This document shows positions 7,884 to 12,467 of a stretch of 12,467 bases of DNA, piece after piece (the first letter of the stretch is position 1; every line of letters begins with the position of its first letter). The notes under the pieces are model-generated. The model searched no databases and was not told where the DNA came from. It worked only from the letters and a program-made list of their open reading frames with translations. The stretch lies in the NCBI GenBank assembly GCA_001825565.1, contig MHXM01000180.1:10458-22924 (forward strand), in the 5' to 3' direction. A program made the translations under genes and the position numbers. This DNA comes from Desulfuromonadaceae bacterium GWC2_58_13 (GTDB lineage Bacteria; Desulfobacterota; Desulfuromonadia; Desulfuromonadales; Trichloromonadaceae).

Positions 7884-9368
7884 ATGCCGAGGCAGCTCAC
7901 TAAAATCATACTGACCAGCAACCGGGAAGACCTGGTCGGCCTGGCCGACCTGCTGCTTCAGCACGGCCTGGAAGTCAATCTCTGCAGGGACGGCGCCCAG
8001 GCGCTCGAGTTGTCGTTGACCCTGTTTCCCGACATGATGGTGCTCGATACCGAAATCCCCCTGCTGCCGGCAACCCGTCTGGCCCAGATTCTGTTGTCCA
8101 ACCCCCGTACCGAACGTATCGCCTTTTTTTATATTGGCCGCGAAGGCGAAGAGGTCGACGGTTTCCGGCGTCACAAAGACTGCTTCGTGCCGCGCCCGTT
8201 CAATCCCGAACAGCTTCTGGTGGCGGTGCTGGGTCATTTCAGCCGGCTCGAAAAAACCGAGCAGGTCGGTCGTCAGGAAAAGGAAATCCGAGGCGACCTG
8301 AACCAGATTTCGGTCACCGATCTGGTTCAGGTTCTCGGGGTTAACCGCAAGGACGGCGTGCTGTCCCTGAGCAGTGTTGCCGGGCGCGGCACGATATTCA
8401 TGCGGGAAGGCAGCGTGATCAATGCCCGAATTGGACGGGTGGACGGAGATAAGGCATTTTTCCGTCTACTCGACTGGGATGAAGGGACTTTCTGGTTTTC
8501 TCCCGGGCCCGTCGATGTCGAAGTACGCATCAACGTTCCGGTCGACCACCTGGTTATCGACGGCCTTCGGCAGCTTGACGAGATGAAGGCTCAGCTTGCC
8601 AGCCTGCCGGCGCCCGATTCCTGTCTTGAAATGAAGGTTCCCCGCGACCGGCTGCCCCGGGGGTTGCGCCCCACGACCCAGGAAATCCTCATCCTGGCCG
8701 AATATTACCCCCTGGTGCAGGACATTCTCGACCATTGTCCCCGTCCTGACTTTGAAGTGCTTCAGGTCCTCAAGGTTCTGATTGAAAAGGGCGTTCTCGA
8801 AGAGCGCAAAGAAGGGCTGACCTCGGAAATCAGCAGGATTCCGCTACTAACCTCCGATGAAATTATTGTCATCAAAGACCATCTCGGGGAGCGTGACGTG
8901 CTGCTGGACGAAGCGTCCGCCAAATTAATCCTGCTGGCGTTGACCGCCGCGGATATCCGGCGCTTCGTGCAGGCGCTGCAGGGGATTTCAGAGTTTGAAC
9001 CGGCCCACGATTTTCTTCTTGGCGGGGAAGACAGCCTCGGCCTGGGGGATGTCGGTCGCCTGGTGATTACCGAAACCTTTTCATTGCGACTCTTTGCACT
9101 GCCGGCCACGCCTGAAACCGGGCCCCTCTGGACACCGTTCTGTCGTCGGTTGCTTGGGGTGGTGTCCCTTGCCAAGCCGGGCGAAGCAGCGGCGGCCGAA
9201 GAGTTTTTCAAGTTTCGCTCCCACCTGCCGGTGGTATCGGTCGTATTTAACGACCCGATCGAGGGAGCGTTCGTCCTCAAACGAGGAGACCGGATGGCTT
9301 TTCGCGAACTGCTGGCATTTTTTGCTGCTCATTTCCGCCGGTCGCGGCCGGCCAGGGAGGATGCATGA
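7884..9368 (+). CDS. Pseudoreceiver-DUF4388 (PATAN) protein with degenerate GTPase-like C-terminus
   Basis: This 494-residue protein starts with a receiver-like domain (5-120). Asp55 is present (VLDTEIPLL), but the acidic pair is SNRE, the Thr position is hydrophobic (FFYIG) and the Lys is Arg104 (VPRPFNPEQ). Phosphorylation by the normal route is therefore doubtful. Residues 134-235 are a DUF4388/PATAN domain (IRGDLNQISVTDLVQVLG, then GTIFMREGSVINARIG). A winged-helix-like segment follows (262-308). Residues 344-457 follow the strand order of small MglA/COG2229-like GTPases: KLILLALTAADIRRF at the P-loop position, DVGRLVI, LFALPATPE at the G3 position, and VVFND at the G4 position, with all nucleotide-binding residues missing. 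The GTPase link is my inference. AGGG (7870-7873) overlaps the upstream stop; its own stop overlaps the next start (ATGA). It probably works with the upstream protein in a shared signalling complex. Confidence 0.85.
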   Translation: MPRQLTKIILTSNREDLVGLADLLLQHGLEVNLCRDGAQALELSLTLFPDMMVLDTEIPLLPATRLAQILLSNPRTERIAFFYIGREGEEVDGFRRHKDCFVPRPFNPEQLLVAVLGHFSRLEKTEQVGRQEKEIRGDLNQISVTDLVQVLGVNRKDGVLSLSSVAGRGTIFMREGSVINARIGRVDGDKAFFRLLDWDEGTFWFSPGPVDVEVRINVPVDHLVIDGLRQLDEMKAQLASLPAPDSCLEMKVPRDRLPRGLRPTTQEILILAEYYPLVQDILDHCPRPDFEVLQVLKVLIEKGVLEERKEGLTSEISRIPLLTSDEIIVIKDHLGERDVLLDEASAKLILLALTAADIRRFVQALQGISEFEPAHDFLLGGEDSLGLGDVGRLVITETFSLRLFALPATPETGPLWTPFCRRLLGVVSLAKPGEAAAAEEFFKFRSHLPVVSVVFNDPIEGAFVLKRGDRMAFRELLAFFAAHFRRSRPAREDA

Positions 9369-10015
9369 TCGATCTTCACACCCATACCCTTTTCAGCGAT
9401 GGCGAGCTGATCCCCTACGAACTGGTCCGGCGCGCGGCCGTGGCCGGCTACCGGGCGCTGGCGATTACCGATCATGGCGATTTTTCCAACATGGACCTGA
9501 TCATCCCGCGCCTGGTCCGGGTGGCCGAAAGTCTCGGCGCCGGCTGGGGAATGTCGGTTATCCCCGGCATCGAGCTGACTCACATCCCGCCCGCCTCCAT
9601 CGCGGAGGCGGCCTGCGAGGCTCGTTCCCTGGGGGCGCGGCTGATTGTCTGTCACGGCGAAACCATCGTCGAGCCGGTGGCTGTCGGGACCAATCGCGCC
9701 GCCATCGAGGCGGGGGTTGATATCCTCTCTCATCCCGGGCTGATTACCTCGGAAGATGTCGCTCTGGCGGCCGAAGCCGGGGTCTGTCTGGAGATAACGA
9801 CCCGCAAGGGGCATTCCCTGACCAATGGCCACGTCGCCCGGTTGGCCCTGACCGTTGGGGCGAAACTGGTGGTCAACAACGATGCCCATGCCCCCGGCGA
9901 TCTGGTGTCGCTGGACATGGCCCGCCGCATCGCCCTGGGCGCCGGGCTGTCCGAGTCCCAGTTCGAACTGTGCCGGAAGAATTCCGAAGCCCTGGTCCGC
10001 AAGGCACTCGGCTAG
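9365..10015 (+). CDS. PHP-domain phosphoesterase, histidinol-phosphatase-like
   Basis: The 216-residue protein is a compact PHP-fold metal-dependent phosphoesterase. The usual metal-binding set is complete: DLHTHT (His5, His7), Asp12, TDHGD (His37), PGIELTH (Glu70, His73), CHGE (His97), SHPG (His123) and NNDAH (Asp173, His175). PHP proteins of this size are often annotated as histidinol-phosphatase-like. No other histidine genes are nearby, so the true substrate is unknown; a nucleotide or other small phosphoester is as likely. Its ATG overlaps the preceding stop (ATGA), and AGGGAGG (9354-9360) lies 4 bases upstream, so translation is coupled to the DUF4388 gene. This coupling suggests a functional link with the signalling pair, but that remains inference. 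Cytoplasmic: there is no signal peptide. Confidence 0.88.
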   Translation: MIDLHTHTLFSDGELIPYELVRRAAVAGYRALAITDHGDFSNMDLIIPRLVRVAESLGAGWGMSVIPGIELTHIPPASIAEAACEARSLGARLIVCHGETIVEPVAVGTNRAAIEAGVDILSHPGLITSEDVALAAEAGVCLEITTRKGHSLTNGHVARLALTVGAKLVVNNDAHAPGDLVSLDMARRIALGAGLSESQFELCRKNSEALVRKALG

Positions 10016-10033
10016 AAATCCCCTCGCGCAGTG

Positions 10034-10061
10034 CTGAAGCTCGCTGCTGTTCAGATTTTTT
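10034..10061 (+). terminator. Possible weak intra-operon terminator or attenuator
   Basis: CTGAA (10034-10038) and TTCAG (10050-10054) can form a 5-bp stem with an 11-base loop, and six T follow one base later (10056-10061). The stem is short and only partly GC, so it would at most lower read-through into the M42 gene, whose ribosome-binding site lies 4 bases downstream. Confidence 0.22.
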
Positions 10062-10077
10062 ACAAAGGACAATTGTC

Positions 10078-11148
10078 ATGCAAGAGCAGGATTTTAATTT
10101 TCTGAAAGAACTGGTCGAAGCTCCGAGTCCGTCCGGCTTCGAACAGCCGGCCCAGCGCATCATCCGCCGGGTGCTGGGTCCGGTGGCCGACGAGCTTCGT
10201 ACCGATGTCATGGGTAACGTCATTGCCCGGCTTGCCGGGGTTGGAGAAAACCTGCCGAAGGTGATGCTGGCCGGTCATTGCGACGAAATCGGCTTCATGG
10301 TCAAATATATCGATGAGGGCGGTTTCCTTTTTTTCGCCCCGATCGGCGGGGTCGATGCCCATCTGGTTCCCGGTCAGCGGGTCCATGTGCACACGACGTC
10401 CGGTCCGATCCTGGGCGTGGTCGGCAAGAAGCCGATTCACATGATGGAAACCAAGGACCGGGAAACGGTGGTCAAACTCAAAAGCCAATTCATCGACATC
10501 GGCTGCGGCGACAAGGCCGAAGCCGAAAAACTGGTGGCCATCGGCGATCCGGTGACTTTCGCCGTCGGTCTTGAGCGGCTGCAGGGCGACCGGGTGATCT
10601 CGCGGGCCTTTGACGACAAGATGGGCGCGTTCATCGTTGCCCGGGTGTTGCAGGAAGTACGGCGGCGCGGGGCTCCTCCCGTCGATCTGTTCGGTGTCAC
10701 CACCGTGCAGGAAGAGGTCGGATTGCGCGGCGGGACCACCAGCGCCTATGGCGTCAATCCCGACATCGGCATCGCCGTCGAAGTCGGGTTCGCTACCGAT
10801 TATCCGGAAATGGACAAAAAAGAGATCGGTGAATTCAAGATCGGCAAGGGTCCGATCATCGCCCGGGGTGCCAACATCAATCCGGTTCTGTTCGACCTGC
10901 TCACCGCCACCGCCCGCGCGGAAAATATCCCCTTCCAGGTCATGGGAGCGCCGAGGGCGACCGGCACCGACGCCAACGTCATGCAGCTTAACCGTGGCGG
11001 GTCGGCTGCGGCCCTGGTCAGCGTGCCTCTGCGCTACATGCACACCCCGGTCGAACTGTTGTCCCTCGAAGATCTTGAAAACACCGTGAAGCTTCTGACC
11101 GCGGTGGTTTTCAGAATTGAAAACATCAGCCAGTTCATCCCGAATTGA
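10078..11148 (+). CDS. M42-family metallo-aminopeptidase
   Basis: This 356-residue protein is a full-length M42 peptidase, a cytoplasmic, usually self-compartmentalised di-metal aminopeptidase (TET/FrvX-like) that trims short peptides. The N-terminus reads LKELVEAPSPSGFE, typical of M42. Likely metal and catalytic residues are His67 and Asp69 (AGHCDEIGFMV), Asp179/Asp180 (SRAFDDKMG), the catalytic Glu212 and ligand Glu213 (TVQEEVGLRGG), and His322 (RYMHTPVE). The fourth ligand site reads AVEVGFATDYP, with Glu235 where Asp is usual. ATG at 10078 is chosen because AGGA (10066-10069) is 8 bases upstream and family homology starts there; an in-frame upstream ATG (9970) lies inside the PHP gene. 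It is the last gene of the miaB run, 62 bases after the PHP gene. The substrate is not predictable. Confidence 0.92.
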   Translation: MQEQDFNFLKELVEAPSPSGFEQPAQRIIRRVLGPVADELRTDVMGNVIARLAGVGENLPKVMLAGHCDEIGFMVKYIDEGGFLFFAPIGGVDAHLVPGQRVHVHTTSGPILGVVGKKPIHMMETKDRETVVKLKSQFIDIGCGDKAEAEKLVAIGDPVTFAVGLERLQGDRVISRAFDDKMGAFIVARVLQEVRRRGAPPVDLFGVTTVQEEVGLRGGTTSAYGVNPDIGIAVEVGFATDYPEMDKKEIGEFKIGKGPIIARGANINPVLFDLLTATARAENIPFQVMGAPRATGTDANVMQLNRGGSAAALVSVPLRYMHTPVELLSLEDLENTVKLLTAVVFRIENISQFIPN

Positions 11149-11203
11149 TTCAGTTAATCAGCGAAGAAATCGGTCATTAAATCCGTGTACAATTAGATTT
11201 GCT

Positions 11204-11231
11204 CCGAGTCCCGTTCCGGGTTCACCGAGTC
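11204..11231. repeat. Direct repeat CCGAGTC, 21 bases apart
   Basis: CCGAGTC occurs at 11204-11210 and again at 11225-11231. The start-to-start distance is 21 bases, about two helical turns, which would place a bound protein on the same DNA face twice. Between them lies CCCGTTCCGGG, which can fold as a 4-bp hairpin. It sits between the M42 stop and the terminator hairpin, about 70 bases upstream of the guaB -35. It may be chance. Confidence 0.3.
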
Positions 11232-11236
11232 TGAAT

Positions 11237-11291
11237 TGGGCCGACGGTTTGTGTAATGAAAACTGTCGGCCCACCTGTTTGTGATTTTTTT
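11237..11291 (+). terminator. Probable terminator of the miaB-M42 run
   Basis: A 14-bp stem (11237-11250 with 11260-11273, one G-U pair) with a 9-base loop carries the GC-rich arms GGGCCGAC and GTCGGCCC. Seven T follow at 11285-11291, but 11 bases lie between stem and T-run, more than in a standard intrinsic terminator. It is nevertheless the strongest structure in the spacer and sits just before the guaB promoter, where the upstream transcript should end. Confidence 0.6.
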
Positions 11292-11302
11292 CAGATTTTG
11301 GC

Positions 11303-11331
11303 TTGACCTGCCGGGGAACCTTGGATAGTAT
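11303..11331 (+). promoter_or_regulatory. guaB: Sigma70-type promoter of guaB
   Basis: TTGACC (11303-11308, 5 of 6) and TAGTAT (11326-11331, 4 of 6) are exactly 17 bases apart. The start would be near 11338, giving a leader of about 53 bases. That leader is too short for a purine riboswitch aptamer plus expression platform, and I see no such consensus in it. Confidence 0.7.
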
Positions 11332-11390
11332 CGCCGATTAATATTTTTTCTTCCCAACAGGATGACTCACCCCATAAAAAGGAGCTGGCG

Positions 11391-12467
11391 ATGCTGGATC
11401 CAGAGATCCGTGAAGGTCTGACGTTCGACGATGTATTACTTGTTCCCGCCCATTCGACCGTACTCCCCAAAGAAGTCGACCTCACGACTCAACTGACCCC
11501 CAAAATCAAACTCAACATTCCCCTGCTTTCCGCCGCCATGGATACCGTCACCGAAAACCGGACCGCCATCTGCATGGCCCGGGAAGGGGGTCTCGGCATC
11601 CTGCACAAAAACATGCCGCCGGCTATGCAGGCCCTCGAAGTCGACCAGGTCAAGAAGTCGGAAAGCGGCATGATTGTCGACCCGATCACGATGCATCCCG
11701 ACCAGAAAATCTATGAGGCCCTTGAGCTGATGGAGAAATACCGCATCTCCGGGGTTCCCATCACCAAGGATGGCAAGCTGGTCGGTATTCTGACCAATCG
11801 CGACCTGCGTTTCGAAACCAAACTGGCCCAGCCGATCTCCAACGTGATGACCAAGGACAAGCTGGTCACCGTGCCGCCGGGAACGACCCTGGAGGAGGCT
11901 AAATATCACCTGCACCTGCATCGTATCGAAAAGCTGTTGGTGGTCGACGACACCTTTACCCTCAAGGGGCTGATCACCATCAAGGACATCGAGAAGGTCC
12001 GCAAGTATCCCAACGCCTGCAAGGACGACTTCGGACGGCTGCGGGTGGGGGCGGCGATCGGCGTCAGCGATGACCGCGAAGAACGGCTTGAGGCTCTGGT
12101 CCGGGCCGGAGTCGACGTGGTTATCATCGACACCGCCCACGGTCATTCGCAGGGCGTTCTCGACGCCGTGATCCATACTCGTCGCGCTTACCCCGACCTG
12201 CAGCTGATCGCCGGCAACATCGCCACGGCCGAGGCGGCTCAGGCTCTCATCAAGGCGGGCGTCGACGCGGTCAAGGTCGGCATCGGCCCCGGTTCGATCT
12301 GCACCACCCGCGTGGTCGCCGGGGTCGGCGTGCCGCAGATCACCGCCATCGCCGACGTCGCCACGGTCACCCGCAAGGCGGGCATCCCGCTGATCGCCGA
12401 CGGCGGCATCAAATATTCCGGCGAACTTCCCAAGGCGATTGCCGCCGGCGCCGACGTCATCATGATC
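11391..12467 (+). CDS. guaB: IMP dehydrogenase, 3' end outside the window
   Basis: IMP dehydrogenase oxidises IMP to XMP with NAD, the committed step of guanine nucleotide synthesis. The first 359 codons are present with no stop; the family is usually about 490 residues, so roughly a quarter is missing, including the mobile flap. Visible parts are the N-terminal barrel (LTFDDVLLVPAHSTVLP, PLLSAAMDTVTE), two CBS domains at about 93-145 and 150-203 (second with HRIEKLLVVDD), DTAHGHS (248-253 region), and the catalytic loop GIGPGSICTTR with Cys304. IADGGIKYSG (336-345 region) is the phosphate-binding stretch. The ATG at 11391 has AGGAG (11380-11384) 6 bases upstream. It has its own promoter and is the first gene of a new unit; guaA often follows in relatives, but that lies outside the window. 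Confidence 0.97.
   Translation, partial: MLDPEIREGLTFDDVLLVPAHSTVLPKEVDLTTQLTPKIKLNIPLLSAAMDTVTENRTAICMAREGGLGILHKNMPPAMQALEVDQVKKSESGMIVDPITMHPDQKIYEALELMEKYRISGVPITKDGKLVGILTNRDLRFETKLAQPISNVMTKDKLVTVPPGTTLEEAKYHLHLHRIEKLLVVDDTFTLKGLITIKDIEKVRKYPNACKDDFGRLRVGAAIGVSDDREERLEALVRAGVDVVIIDTAHGHSQGVLDAVIHTRRAYPDLQLIAGNIATAEAAQALIKAGVDAVKVGIGPGSICTTRVVAGVGVPQITAIADVATVTRKAGIPLIADGGIKYSGELPKAIAAGADVIMI

Noticed and set aside
7392..8237. Minus-strand ORF across the junction of the two signalling genes
   Set aside because: Opposite two coding genes with clear domains; no start signal or domain of its own. The same holds for minus-strand ORFs at 9329-10072, 10060-11043 and 11436-12176.
9970..10077. 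Upstream in-frame ATG for the M42 gene inside the PHP gene
   Set aside because: The extra 36 residues precede the M42 homology start, and the ATG at 10078 has AGGA at the right distance.
11149..11390. Purine riboswitch upstream of guaB
   Set aside because: No purine-aptamer consensus is visible, and the leader after the promoter at 11303-11331 is only about 53 bases.
11362..11421. Short ORF overlapping the guaB start in another frame
   Set aside because: Nineteen codons with a poor ribosome-binding site that run into guaB; the guaB Shine-Dalgarno lies inside it, and nothing supports translation.

Overview
The window reads as a chromosomal, GC-rich housekeeping stretch from a Gram-negative bacterium. 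The gene types are those I would expect in the Desulfuromonadales/Geobacter group (former Deltaproteobacteria): an AMMECR1 protein, an LPP20-type lipoprotein, TypA, a DUF4388 (PATAN) response-regulator-like protein, a PHP phosphoesterase and an M42 peptidase near guaB. That placement is inference from gene content and codon style, not from a search. I see no tRNA, rRNA, CRISPR array, insertion sequence or phage gene.

Layout. An AMMECR1-family gene (94-648, minus) has its own good sigma70-type promoter and ends at a long inverted repeat. It diverges from an LPP20-like lipoprotein gene (908-1774, plus). That gene converges on typA/bipA (1849-3660, minus), and the two share a perfect bidirectional intrinsic terminator (1791-1823). 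A 311-base divergent spacer (3661-3971) separates typA from a small membrane-anchored bacterial PH-domain gene (3972-4499, plus). The right part of this spacer holds a 28-codon ORF joined by TAATG to the PH gene, and two mutually exclusive hairpins.

A five-gene run on the plus strand follows, starting at a clear promoter with a 14-bp palindrome across its -10 (4558-4587). It is miaB (4623-5954), a REC-GAF-degenerate-GGDEF protein (5988-7871), a pseudoreceiver-DUF4388-pseudoGTPase-like protein (7884-9368), a PHP phosphoesterase (9365-10015, ATGA overlap) and an M42 metallopeptidase (10078-11148). A hairpin with a downstream T-run (11237-11291) probably ends it. A second strong promoter (11303-11331) then drives guaB (IMP dehydrogenase), which is cut by the window end after 359 codons.

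The most interesting part is the pair of signalling proteins at 5988-9368. Nearly every enzymatic domain in them has lost its catalytic residues: phosphoacceptor Asp to Glu; GGDEF to EPDEY; receiver lacking the acidic pair, Thr and Lys; a GTPase-like C-terminus lacking a P-loop. Yet the first protein keeps an RxxD c-di-GMP I-site at exactly the canonical spacing. This suggests a c-di-GMP-binding effector module that works by binding rather than catalysis, co-transcribed with tRNA modification and hydrolase genes. The sequence facts are direct; the functional model is inference.
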